Shown here one piece after another: positions 1-6,930 of a stretch of 11,450 bases of DNA. The notes below the pieces were generated by a model. That model did not search any database, was not told the origin of the DNA, and worked only from the letters and a program-made list of their open reading frames with translations. This stretch comes from Gammaproteobacteria bacterium. Lineage in GTDB: Bacteria > Pseudomonadota > Gammaproteobacteria > SZUA-21. Within the stretch, counting starts at the first letter, position 1. Each line of letters starts with the position of its first letter. A program made the position numbers and the translations under genes. The stretch is from contig JALUUZ010000239.1 in NCBI GenBank assembly GCA_027021095.1, positions 1-11,450 of the forward strand. Direction: 5' to 3'.

Positions 1-1767
1 CTCTTCCAGGCTCAGTGAAAGCTCCGGGGACTGCTGCTCAGCCGGAGCCGGCTGTTCTTCGAGCGGCTCTGCCGGTGGCTGAAAACCAAGGTTCTCCAAT
101 GCGTCGGCGGCCACGGCAAGAATCGAGTCTGCCTCAGGGCGCTGTTCACTGACCGCCTCGAGATAATATTCGACGCTGGCGATGGTATCGGCAATCGCAT
201 CGAGCTGGGTGGTCTCAGGACGGGCTTTTTCTGCAATCAACTCGGATTCGACGTAACTCTTGATTACCCCGAGATAGCGTGCCGGCTCATCGAAACCGAT
301 GATCTTCATCCCTCCCTGTACTTCGGCAAACAGCCTGGGCACTTCCTCCAGTGCCTCGTAGTCCCAGGGCGCTTCGATAAAGGTCACGATTGCGTCCTTG
401 ATACGCGTGATATTGACGCCGATCTCACTGAGCAGCGTATGGTGAATCTCCCTGACATCCTCGGAATGCAGCTTGACCGCACTGCCGGAATCGTCCTCTG
501 TCTGCTCACCGCTTTCAGGCGCTCTGTTCTTCGCCAGCCGATCGAGTGCCGCCTCGACATTCAGCAGTTCACGCGCAACACCCAGCAGCAACTGCTCTTC
601 GGGTTCACGGGTACCGGCGACGATTTCCTGCAGGATCGCATCCTGGTCCAGGATCAGCTTGCGCTGTACACCCAGGTTCAGCATACCCAACGTATCTGCA
701 ATCTTGTGCAAGATTTCAGACTGGGCATTCAGGTCATCGGTATTCTTACCCTTACTGCGGATAAACAGGTCGAGTGCATCCTTGACCAGCGTCAGGTGTT
801 CGCGGATCTGTGCCGAGACAGTTTCCAGCATCTCGGCATTCGGCCCCCCCAGGCTCCGGCGTGCAATTTCCAACTGCTGCTCGTCCTCAAGCACCTTGGC
901 GAGATTGAATTTCTGTTTGATCTCGGTCACCTTGGGACCGGTAGACGTGGCACGTGCCACATAGTATAAAAGGTTTGCCAGCAGATCGGCCGACGGCTTG
1001 TCGATCAGTGCCTGCTCCCCTTCATCGATCAGGCGTTTGACTTCGCGGTCGACCTGGCCGAGCATTTTGTTCACCGCCACGCTGGGAGCCAGGCCATCGT
1101 CCAGCAGTGCCTCGAGAAAACCACCACACACCCACCAGACCCTGACCACCGCATCCTGCTCGCACGCATCCTGCAGCTCCTTGATATAGCCGGCCAGTTT
1201 CGCCAGGTTGGCCTTGGCATCCTGGTTACGATACCAGCCCAGCAGACTGATCTGAAAATTATGGCGCAGCTTCTTTGCCAGTTCCTGTCCACCGATACCG
1301 CTTGCACTCGTGGTCACCGGGACGCTGACATTGGTATCCAGCCTGGGTGAGAACAACGCCCCTTCCGACAACGGCTCCTCGCCACGTGCTGTACGCAGGT
1401 CGTTCAACAACGGTAACAGGATCAGCGGATCATCCTTCAGCCCGGCCTGTACTTTCTCGAGATAGTCAGGCAGCTGGATCACACCGTGCATCAAAGCTTC
1501 GAAAGCGGCTTCCCTGTTTTTGACCTTGTCACCCAACAAGGCCTGGGCCAGCAGTTCCATTTCCTCGGTCAACCGGGATGCGCCGTCCAGCTGGACCATG
1601 CGCAGGGTGCCGTGCACCTGGTGAATATAGTTATGGGTGAACCTCAGCTGAGCGACATCCGTATCATTCTCGACATAGTCTTCCAGCGCCTGGCGTGCGT
1701 GTTTCAGGGTTTCATCGATTTCTTCTTTAACCCAGTTCAGCGTGTTGTGGTCGATATTCTGTTTCAT
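1..1767 (-). CDS. chpA: ChpA, hybrid CheA-like histidine kinase of the Pil-Chp system (N-terminal part, cut by window edge)
   Basis: An open frame of 589 codons runs without a stop from an ATG at 1767 to the left edge, so the kinase core, CheW-like and receiver domains expected in ChpA lie outside the window. The N-terminus (LNWVKEEIDETLKHARQALE, residues 10-29) strongly resembles P. aeruginosa ChpA. A first Hpt-like helix follows, HQVHGTLRMV, with H49 as the likely phospho-acceptor. Residues of roughly 60-420 form the helical region that in Pseudomonas resembles FimL. A second Hpt-like segment (about 434-500) has AEVQGGMKIIG where a histidine would be expected, so it looks non-phosphorylatable. 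The conserved SVEYYLEAVSEQRP follows at about 531-544, then a Pro/Glu/Ala-rich linker at the edge. In the family, ChpA phosphorylates PilG and PilH. It starts 11 nt after the pilK stop with only a weak GCGGA-like ribosome site, suggesting translational coupling. Confidence 0.93.
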   Translation of the reverse strand, partial: MKQNIDHNTLNWVKEEIDETLKHARQALEDYVENDTDVAQLRFTHNYIHQVHGTLRMVQLDGASRLTEEMELLAQALLGDKVKNREAAFEALMHGVIQLPDYLEKVQAGLKDDPLILLPLLNDLRTARGEEPLSEGALFSPRLDTNVSVPVTTSASGIGGQELAKKLRHNFQISLLGWYRNQDAKANLAKLAGYIKELQDACEQDAVVRVWWVCGGFLEALLDDGLAPSVAVNKMLGQVDREVKRLIDEGEQALIDKPSADLLANLLYYVARATSTGPKVTEIKQKFNLAKVLEDEQQLEIARRSLGGPNAEMLETVSAQIREHLTLVKDALDLFIRSKGKNTDDLNAQSEILHKIADTLGMLNLGVQRKLILDQDAILQEIVAGTREPEEQLLLGVARELLNVEAALDRLAKNRAPESGEQTEDDSGSAVKLHSEDVREIHHTLLSEIGVNITRIKDAIVTFIEAPWDYEALEEVPRLFAEVQGGMKIIGFDEPARYLGVIKSYVESELIAEKARPETTQLDAIADTIASVEYYLEAVSEQRPEADSILAVAADALENLGFQPPAEPLEEQPAPAEQQSPELSLSLEE

Positions 1768-1778
1768 AGTCCGCTTTG

Positions 1779-2687
1779 TTACGCTCTTTTCACTTGTCTC
1801 TTATATGCCAATACATCAGAGAAACCAAGCTTTTTCATCTCCGGGTGATCCCAGCCGAGCAATTCCCCGGCACCGAGAATCAACAACCCTCCAGGACGCA
1901 AATACCTGGCCATTTCATCGACAATCTCAAACCGTTTTGCCCGATCGAAATAAATCAACAGGTTCTGGCAATAGATGACATCCACTTCGCCGACCACTTC
2001 AGGCACGATGGCCAGGATGTTCATTGGCGTAAAACACACCCGCCGGCGCAGCTTTTCGACCACCTGGAACCGGCCATCCTCCAGGCGGTCGAAATATTTC
2101 TCCAGCCACTCGAGGCTGACATGATTCAGCACCTGGCGCTCCTTGAACTTTGCCTCGCGTGCGGTCTTGATCGAGGGCAGGCTGATATCGGTGGCCACCA
2201 CGCTGAAATAATTCTCTTGTGCATCCCGTCCTGCCTGCTGCAATGCCTGGTCGACGGTAATCGCCAGCGAATAGGCTTCTTCGCCCGTCGAACAGGCGAC
2301 ACTCCACAAGTGAACCGAGGTCTCCGGCCGGTTTCTTATCCTTTCCAGCACATGGTCGCGCACCACTTTGAGCGAGGCCGGATGACGGAAAAACCGGGTC
2401 TCGTGCACAGTGAGCCGGTCGATCAGGAACTTCCATTCCAGCTCACCGTCCATCCCGGAACTGAGTATATCGTAGTACTCCTGGTAGGTACGGCAACCAA
2501 GCTCTTTCATCCGCAATCCAAGGTTGGTGACCAGAAAAGATTTGCGCTGCACAGGCAGTACCATTCCTGTACGTTTTTGTAACAGGCTCGACCACAAGTC
2601 GAACTCGTGCTGACTCATATTGGCCGTACAGGATTGATCCACTTGATTCACCACATCCAGGCTCTTGTGTTTCTCATCGCACACCAC
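1779..2687 (-). CDS. pilK: PilK, CheR-type chemoreceptor glutamate methyltransferase
   Basis: This is a 302-residue CheR-family protein, predicted to methylate glutamates of the transducer PilJ using S-adenosylmethionine in the cytoplasm. Visible family signatures are LTVHETRFFR (92-101), WSVACSTGEEAYSLA (128-142, the SAM-binding loop), ATDIS (165-169), YCQNLLIYFD (239-248) and LRPGGLLILGAGE (263-275). CheR proteins usually have RN in place of the QN seen here; I believe PilK proteins tolerate this but cannot check. The start is uncertain. The longest frame begins with GTG at 2687, 25 nt after the pilJ stop, but no clear Shine-Dalgarno is seen. An ATG at 2618 (residue 24) lies exactly where the conserved domain starts and would give 279 residues, also without a good ribosome site. 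Pseudomonas PilK is about 290 residues. Confidence 0.93.
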   Translation of the reverse strand: MVCDEKHKSLDVVNQVDQSCTANMSQHEFDLWSSLLQKRTGMVLPVQRKSFLVTNLGLRMKELGCRTYQEYYDILSSGMDGELEWKFLIDRLTVHETRFFRHPASLKVVRDHVLERIRNRPETSVHLWSVACSTGEEAYSLAITVDQALQQAGRDAQENYFSVVATDISLPSIKTAREAKFKERQVLNHVSLEWLEKYFDRLEDGRFQVVEKLRRRVCFTPMNILAIVPEVVGEVDVIYCQNLLIYFDRAKRFEIVDEMARYLRPGGLLILGAGELLGWDHPEMKKLGFSDVLAYKRQVKRA

Positions 2688-2712
2688 AACCGACAGGCTG
2701 TCTGCTGATCGA

Positions 2713-4845
2713 CTAGCGTTGTTCCGGAAGTTTAAAGCCGGCTACCGACTTACGCAAATCGTTCGCCAGGTCAGCCAGGTTGCCGATCGACGCAGCGGTT
2801 TCATTGGTACCGGCAGAAGTCTGCGTGGTAATTTCCTGAATCACATTCATGGTTTCCGATACCCCGGCTGCCACACGGGACTGCTGCGCGGCGCTTTGTG
2901 AGATATTCTGAATCAATTCGGCCAGGCGGTTGGACACGGTCTCGATCTCCGCCAGTGCCTCCCCGGCATCTTCTGCCATTTTTGCCCCTTTTACAACACC
3001 GGCAGTACTTTGTTCCATCGAAATCACTGCTTCATTCGTATCTGTCTGAATGGTCTTGACCAACGCCTCGATCTGCTTGGTCGCGTTACTGGAACGCTCC
3101 GCAAGGCGCTGCACTTCGTCAGCCACCACCGCGAATCCGCGCCCGGCTTCACCTGCCATCGCTGCCTGGATCGCGGCATTCAGTGACAGAATGTTGGTCT
3201 GGTCGGCAATATCGTTGATCAACTCGATGATGTCACCAATCTCCTGCGAACTTTCGCCCAGGCGCTTGATACGCTTCGAAGTTTCCTGGATCTGCTCGCG
3301 AATCGAATCCATACCCTGAATATTGCGCCGTACCGTCGCCACACCGGCATGCGCGATCTTTACCGAGTTCTGCGCCACCTTGGTGGACTCCATCGCATTA
3401 CTCGATACTTCTTCGATCGAACGCGCCATGTCGTTGATCGCCTGGCCTACCGCGGTAATCTGCTGCGCCTGGTGATCACTGGCCTCGGCAAGATGCATCG
3501 CCGTGGCCTGGGTTTCCTGTGCCGCTGACGAAACCTGGACCGAAGTTTCATTGATCGTGGTAACCAGCTTGCGCAACTCTTCCACCGTACTGTTGAACGC
3601 ATCGGCGATTGCCCCGGTGAAGTCTTCCGTCACCACCGCCTCGGCAGTCAGGTCCCCTTCACTCAAGCCCTGGATTTCATCCAGCAGGCGCAGGATCGCC
3701 TCCTGCTGTTCGCGGTTCTGTGCCTCGGCCAGGCGTGTCCGTACACGCGAATCCCGTACCAGGCGTGTACCCAGCATGATCAAAAGCACCAGCGCCAGTG
3801 CGCCGGAAGCAAACGCGATGTAGTTCAGCAACTGGCTGAACCCGGTACGCCCCTGGTAGTAGCGTACCAGGTCGGTCGTCGCCTTGTACAACAGGTTACT
3901 GTTTGCGGAGATGTCACCGGCCGCCTTGTGCACCCGTGATACCGCGGTAAACTGTTTACGCAGGCTGCGTACCTTGTCACCGATAATCGCAAACCGCTTC
4001 TGGATCGATTTCAGATAACCGATGGCTTCCTTGTCCCGGACCCGCTGGATCCCCAGTTCCTTGTTGCCCGTCAACATACCATTGACGACATTGCGAAAGA
4101 TCACCGCGTCACGGCTGAAGCGGTCGACGGCACTCTGTGTCAATGCCTGCGCCGATGACCTCAAGCCCTTTTTCGAACCGGCCTTTTCAAGCTCGGTATG
4201 CGGGACCAGGATCTTGTTGACGTTGGCGTCGATACGTTCGAGCAGCATCAGCTGAATACTCGCCTTCTGGATCTGCGCCGGCCGTGCGCCGTTGTCCACC
4301 AGGATCGACAAGACCTCGTGTGAATCCGCCGACAAATCCGGAATCAACCTGGTGATTTCCCCGATATCACGGTTGACTGCATAGACTGCCTTTCTGTTGC
4401 TGAGGATGACGTTGATGTCTTTATCGAACTTTCGGGTAATCACGGCGATTTTCTGCAACGCCGGATTCGCAAACTTGCCGTTTGGCAGTCTTTCGGCGGC
4501 AAACATGCCGGAGGTGATATCCCCCTTGATGATCTTGTTCAACGATTTTTTGAACGTGGCCCAGTCGGTCTTCAGCAAGCCGAACGGGTCGAGCGTTCTT
4601 CTGCCGCTTTCAGTCCGCAACTGTTTACCCTGCGAGGCTTCGACCGTATACTTGGATACAGTCTGCGACAACAGTCTCAGCTCACTCGCCAGACGGTTGT
4701 ATTCCTTGTCGCGCTTGGCGACAGTGGTGGTATAGGCGAAGATCACGCCCATGCAGATAATGGCAAGGACCATTGGCACAATCAAGCCAACGTGTCTCTT
4801 GCCTTTTATCTGCTTAAGCGTTTCCGCACGGCCTTTCTTGCTCAT
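2713..4845 (-). CDS. pilJ: PilJ, methyl-accepting chemotaxis transducer for type IV pili
   Basis: This 710-residue transducer is the probable input receptor of the Pil-Chp system in the inner membrane. A short basic N-terminus is followed by membrane segment 1 (about 19-41, GLIVPMVLAIICMGVIFAY), a long helical periplasmic PilJ-type sensor region (about 42-338), membrane segment 2 (about 340-362, ending LVLLIMLGTRLV), a HAMP-like segment (about 385-428, EIQGLSEGDLTAE) and a cytoplasmic coiled-coil signalling domain. The hairpin tip is highly conserved: DIADQTNILSLNAAIQAA followed by GEAGRGFAVVADEVQRLA (about 546-582). I chose the ATG at 4845 because GGGAGA lies 8 nt upstream. An in-frame GTG at 4899 would add 18 residues without a ribosome site. 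Pseudomonas PilJ is about 680 residues. The gene lies between pilI (157-nt gap) and pilK (25-nt gap). Confidence 0.95.
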   Translation of the reverse strand: MSKKGRAETLKQIKGKRHVGLIVPMVLAIICMGVIFAYTTTVAKRDKEYNRLASELRLLSQTVSKYTVEASQGKQLRTESGRRTLDPFGLLKTDWATFKKSLNKIIKGDITSGMFAAERLPNGKFANPALQKIAVITRKFDKDINVILSNRKAVYAVNRDIGEITRLIPDLSADSHEVLSILVDNGARPAQIQKASIQLMLLERIDANVNKILVPHTELEKAGSKKGLRSSAQALTQSAVDRFSRDAVIFRNVVNGMLTGNKELGIQRVRDKEAIGYLKSIQKRFAIIGDKVRSLRKQFTAVSRVHKAAGDISANSNLLYKATTDLVRYYQGRTGFSQLLNYIAFASGALALVLLIMLGTRLVRDSRVRTRLAEAQNREQQEAILRLLDEIQGLSEGDLTAEAVVTEDFTGAIADAFNSTVEELRKLVTTINETSVQVSSAAQETQATAMHLAEASDHQAQQITAVGQAINDMARSIEEVSSNAMESTKVAQNSVKIAHAGVATVRRNIQGMDSIREQIQETSKRIKRLGESSQEIGDIIELINDIADQTNILSLNAAIQAAMAGEAGRGFAVVADEVQRLAERSSNATKQIEALVKTIQTDTNEAVISMEQSTAGVVKGAKMAEDAGEALAEIETVSNRLAELIQNISQSAAQQSRVAAGVSETMNVIQEITTQTSAGTNETAASIGNLADLANDLRKSVAGFKLPEQR

Positions 4846-4853
4846 TGGTTTTG

Positions 4854-4859
4854 TCTCCC
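4854..4859 (-). promoter_or_regulatory. Ribosome binding site that decides the pilJ start
   Basis: GGGAGA on the minus strand is 8 nt before the ATG at 4845. It favours this start over the in-frame GTG at 4899, which has no comparable site. Confidence 0.65.
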
Positions 4860-5002
4860 AGTGCTTTGCTTCATTACATGTATTTTCGCTCTTAGACACT
4901 TCTATAAATCACACCCAGCCAAGTGTGGCTTATAAAAACATCCACTTCACTGACCGTTATCGAAATCCGTTTTTTGCCCCCTGTCGCACCAAGCAGGCCC
5001 TG

Positions 5003-5548
5003 TCATATTCCCGCATGATGGAACAGCGGACTTTCAGCCAGTTTATGCATACTGAATACCGGCCAGGCCCGTTCCTCGTTCTTGTAACACCTGTCCACAT
5101 AAGCAGCGACCGACCTGTCGATCTTCGGCAGCTTCCTGCTCCAGGAGTCACGTTCAAAATGGCGCATCCCGTACACTTCGTCGACCAGCAGCCCGGAATG
5201 AATCAGTTCATGGTTGACCACGAGCACCCGGCTGCGCTTGTTCGGCTTGGTGTTCTGCCCGGTCAGAAAACCAGGCAGGTCCATGATCGGCAACAGGCTG
5301 CCACGCACGTTGGCGATACCCAACACCCAGGACTTGGAATTCGGCACCCTGGTCAAGGCCGGCAGGTCCAGGATCTCTGAGACCTCGGCCATCGGCGCGA
5401 TATACACCTTGTCCTTGACACGGAACGCAATGCCGTTCCACATCTCCAGTATTTCCAGTTTCTGCGGCAGCTCCGCTGCACTCTCACGGCTGCGCCGCTC
5501 GAGCTCCAGCAGGATACGGACAGGACTCAACTGGTTCGGCTGGCTCAT
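5003..5548 (-). CDS. pilI: PilI, CheW-like adaptor of the Pil-Chp array
   Basis: This 181-residue protein carries a single CheW domain (about 36-175) after a helical N-terminal leader. CheW-type landmarks are GIAFRVKDKVYIAPMAEVSE (39-58), VLGIANVRGSLLPIMDLPGF (75-94) and LVVNHELIHSGLLVDEVYGM (109-128), with a closing PVFSMHKLAESPLF. In the family it links the PilJ signalling tips to the kinase ChpA in the cytoplasm. The ATG at 5548 has GGAG 8 nt upstream. It lies 33 nt after the pilH stop, in the same operon. The gap to pilJ downstream is the longest in the operon. Length and order agree with Pseudomonas PilI. Confidence 0.94.
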   Translation of the reverse strand: MSQPNQLSPVRILLELERRSRESAAELPQKLEILEMWNGIAFRVKDKVYIAPMAEVSEILDLPALTRVPNSKSWVLGIANVRGSLLPIMDLPGFLTGQNTKPNKRSRVLVVNHELIHSGLLVDEVYGMRHFERDSWSRKLPKIDRSVAAYVDRCYKNEERAWPVFSMHKLAESPLFHHAGI

Positions 5549-5581
5549 ATTCTCGGCTCCACTGCGTTCGCTGTACCCACC

Positions 5582-5947
5582 TTAGCCGTTCAACGCCGAG
5601 TTGATCTTGGTAATCAACTCCTTTTCCTGCGCCGGCTTGGTGATGAAATCCATCGCGCCCTGGCGCAGCCCCCAGACCCGGTCCGTTTCCTGGTCCTTGG
5701 TGGTGACGATGATCACCGGAATCGCCGAGGTTTCCGGCGCCTTGGAGATTTTCCGCGTGGCCTGAAATCCATTCATTCCGGGCATGACTATGTCCATCAG
5801 GATAAGATCCGGTTTCTCCTTTTTGGCAACCTCGATCCCGTCCTCACCACTTGAAGCAGACAAGGTGTCAAATCCGTTTTTTTCCAGCATGGTCTTAAGC
5901 ACATGCACTTCAGTTGGTGAATCGTCGACTATTAATATACGTGCCAT
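5582..5947 (-). CDS. pilH: PilH, CheY-like response regulator
   Basis: This 121-residue protein is a lone receiver domain. It has the acidic pair D8/D9 (ILIVDDSPTE), the phospho-acceptor D52 (LILMDIVMPGMNGF), the switch T82 and the conserved K104 (DFITKPA). The stretch VWGLRQGAMDF (91-101) is typical of PilH. It has no output domain. In Pseudomonas PilH works with PilG as an alternative ChpA target, either acting on pilus retraction or serving as a phosphate sink. The ATG at 5947 is preceded by AAGGGG with a 6-nt spacer. It starts 43 nt after pilG. All residues needed for phosphorylation are present. Confidence 0.95.
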   Translation of the reverse strand: MARILIVDDSPTEVHVLKTMLEKNGFDTLSASSGEDGIEVAKKEKPDLILMDIVMPGMNGFQATRKISKAPETSAIPVIIVTTKDQETDRVWGLRQGAMDFITKPAQEKELITKINSALNG

Positions 5948-5990
5948 AACTAACCCCTTTTTAGGCCTTCTCTCAGGTGTTTTTCATCAC

Positions 5991-6389
5991 TCAGCGTTTT
6001 ACGTGTCTGCGTATCGCGCCCAGCAATTCATCTTTGGTAAACGGTTTCGTCAGGTACTGCTCGGACCCGACAATACGCCCCCTTGCCTTGTCAAACAAAC
6101 CGTCCTTGCTCGACAGCATGATCACCGGTGTGCTCTTGAAATCATGATTGTTCTTGATCAGCGCACAGGTCTGGTAACCATCCAGCCTGGGCATCATGAT
6201 ATCGACGAAAATGATATCCGGATTCTGATCGGATATTTTCGACAACGCTTCAAATCCATCAGTCGCTGTTTCGACCTCGCAGCCTTCTTTCTTCAACAAG
6301 GTCTCTGCAGTACGACGGATGGTCTTACTGTCATCCACGACCATCACTTTCAAGCCTGCTATATCCAGTACTGCCGGTTCGCTACCCAC
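5991..6389 (-). CDS. pilG: PilG, CheY-like response regulator, first gene of the Pil-Chp operon
   Basis: This 132-residue receiver protein has a short leader (about 12 residues) before the domain. Visible residues are D19/D20 (VMVVDDSKTIRRTAE), phospho-acceptor D63 (IIFVDIMMPRLDGYQT), switch S93 (PVIMLSSKDG) and K115 (YLTKPFTKDEL). In Pseudomonas, phosphorylated PilG promotes pilus extension and acts with FimL/CyaB on cAMP; whether this holds here is inference. The start is GTG at 6389, supported by a near-perfect TAGGAGG with a 4-nt spacer. It is divergent from gshA across a 541-bp gap, so the operon promoter must lie in that gap. Length matches the family (about 135 residues). Confidence 0.95.
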   Translation of the reverse strand: MGSEPAVLDIAGLKVMVVDDSKTIRRTAETLLKKEGCEVETATDGFEALSKISDQNPDIIFVDIMMPRLDGYQTCALIKNNHDFKSTPVIMLSSKDGLFDKARGRIVGSEQYLTKPFTKDELLGAIRRHVKR

Positions 6390-6393
6390 TTTT

Positions 6394-6400
6394 CCTCCTA
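6394..6400 (-). promoter_or_regulatory. Strong Shine-Dalgarno of pilG
   Basis: TAGGAGG on the minus strand, followed by AAAA and the GTG start at 6389. This is the best ribosome site in the window and fixes a non-ATG start. The TAG is also the stop codon of an unconvincing 95-codon upstream frame. Confidence 0.8.
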
Positions 6401-6420
6401 TGATGCGCCTTCATGCACAG

Positions 6421-6434
6421 GAAAAATATTTTTC
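6421..6434. promoter_or_regulatory. Perfect 14-bp AT palindrome upstream of pilG
   Basis: GAAAAATATTTTTC is a perfect palindrome 32-45 bp upstream of the pilG GTG start and just upstream of its ribosome site. It could be an operator or an AT-rich bending site. No family of regulator is recognised. Confidence 0.35.
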
Positions 6435-6706
6435 ATTCTTTCTCTCCACGCCTGGTCCTGTCTCTGCCCGATCATGGCTGCATGCCGCCCCCCGCTGAAC
6501 GCTGTCAATAAACCGTCATTTTTGCTGGTGATTGGAAATCCTGCGCCGGACCGGTTGGCACGCACCGCCTGCAGGACTGCACCAATGAATATAAACCATT
6601 GATTTTTAAGTACCCTGAAAAATCCTGCCCGCCTGTGCAGAACTTTCTTAACATAAACCCTTGGTATATTCCACAGGTGTGACAAATTTTCAACACCCGA
6701 TAAACC

Positions 6707-6736
6707 TTACCTCCCGCCCGAGATTACAGGTATAAT
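6707..6736 (+). promoter_or_regulatory. Possible sigma-70 promoter toward gshA (distal)
   Basis: A perfect -10 box TATAAT (6731-6736) is preceded, after 18 nt, by a weak -35 TTACCT. It would give a leader of nearly 190 nt before gshA. The -10 is good and the -35 poor, so confidence is low. Confidence 0.3.
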
Positions 6737-6792
6737 CAAATTGAACTCGTCACCATCCAGAGTTCCTGAAAAACCGGTTTGTAACCTAATTG

Positions 6793-6832
6793 ATTATATA
6801 CCTCTATCATAAGAATGCCTGCACACAGACAA
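6793..6832 (-). promoter_or_regulatory. Possible sigma-70 promoter(s) toward pilG
   Basis: On the minus strand TATAAT (6793-6798) follows a weak CAGGCA (6816-6821) with a 17-nt spacer. A second arrangement, TTGTCT (6827-6832), 15 nt, TATGAT (6806-6811), overlaps it. Either would begin the pilG operon with a leader of about 400 nt. It faces the plus-strand TATAAT at 6731, so transcripts would overlap. Confidence 0.3.
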
Positions 6833-6861
6833 ACGGTTTTAACCCTATTCGATACGTCAAG

Positions 6862-6879
6862 GATAAACCTGCATTTATC
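6862..6879. promoter_or_regulatory. Inverted repeat GATAAA-N6-TTTATC upstream of gshA
   Basis: The arms 6862-6867 and 6874-6879 are exact complements with a 6-nt centre CCTGCA. They occupy the place of the missing -35 box of the TATAAA element at 6890, which would suit an activator site. Function is inferred from position only. Confidence 0.3.
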
Positions 6880-6889
6880 TTGCGTTTCC

Positions 6890-6897
6890 TATAAAAT
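6890..6897 (+). promoter_or_regulatory. Possible proximal -10 element of gshA
   Basis: TATAAAAT contains TATAAA (6890-6895) and TAAAAT (6892-6897), each one base from the consensus -10. No -35 hexamer is seen at the right distance. It would give a short leader of about 28 nt. It abuts the palindrome at 6897-6908. Confidence 0.35.
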
Positions 6898-6908
6898 CTG
6901 CCGGCAGA
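6897..6908. promoter_or_regulatory. Palindrome TCTGCCGGCAGA, copy 1 of the TCTGC-NN-GCAGA motif
   Basis: A perfect 12-bp palindrome placed directly after the TATAAA element of gshA, around the expected transcription start and 23 bp before the gshA ATG. The same motif recurs at 10301 and 10435. The position fits a repressor operator. Confidence 0.5.
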
Positions 6909-6930
6909 CAACCAGAGCCCAGTTAGCCCG

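Larger units (their letters stand above)
6390..6930. other. 541-bp gene-free region between the divergent pilG and gshA
   Basis: No convincing gene is seen in either strand. The region is more AT-rich than its neighbours, especially from about 6590 to 6900. It contains the pilG ribosome site, a 14-bp AT palindrome close to pilG, possible sigma-70 elements on both strands between 6700 and 6900, an inverted repeat and a 12-bp palindrome next to gshA. It must hold the promoters of both operons. Its length leaves room for several regulator sites or a small RNA, but no RNA fold could be identified by eye. Confidence 0.6.

Noticed and set aside
439..969. Long plus-strand frame of 176 codons opposite chpA
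   Set aside because: The opposite strand has a continuous, clearly recognisable ChpA frame; this one is its shadow.
1776..2582. 268-codon plus-strand frame opposite pilK
   Set aside because: The minus-strand frame has full CheR signatures; the plus-strand product resembles nothing.
6382..6414. 10-codon minus-strand frame spanning the pilG ribosome site and start
   Set aside because: No ribosome site of its own and no recognisable leader-peptide features.
6503..6508. Perfect TTGACA -35 box on the minus strand toward pilG
   Set aside because: No acceptable -10 box 16-18 nt downstream, only GCATGC-like sequence.
6556..6573. TGGCACG followed by CTGC, resembling a sigma-54 promoter on the plus strand
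   Set aside because: The distance between the GG and GC elements is 12 nt, not the required 10, and it is remote from gshA.
6398..6685. 95-codon minus-strand frame upstream of pilG whose TAG stop lies in the pilG Shine-Dalgarno
   Set aside because: It starts with TTG, has no ribosome site, uses unusual codons (AGG, ATA) for this window and resembles no known protein. The stop/SD overlap is suggestive but not enough.
6676..6697. TGTGA-containing inverted repeat GGTGT/ACACC, considered as a CRP/Vfr site
   Set aside because: The right half matches TCACA at only two of five positions with the correct 6-nt spacing.
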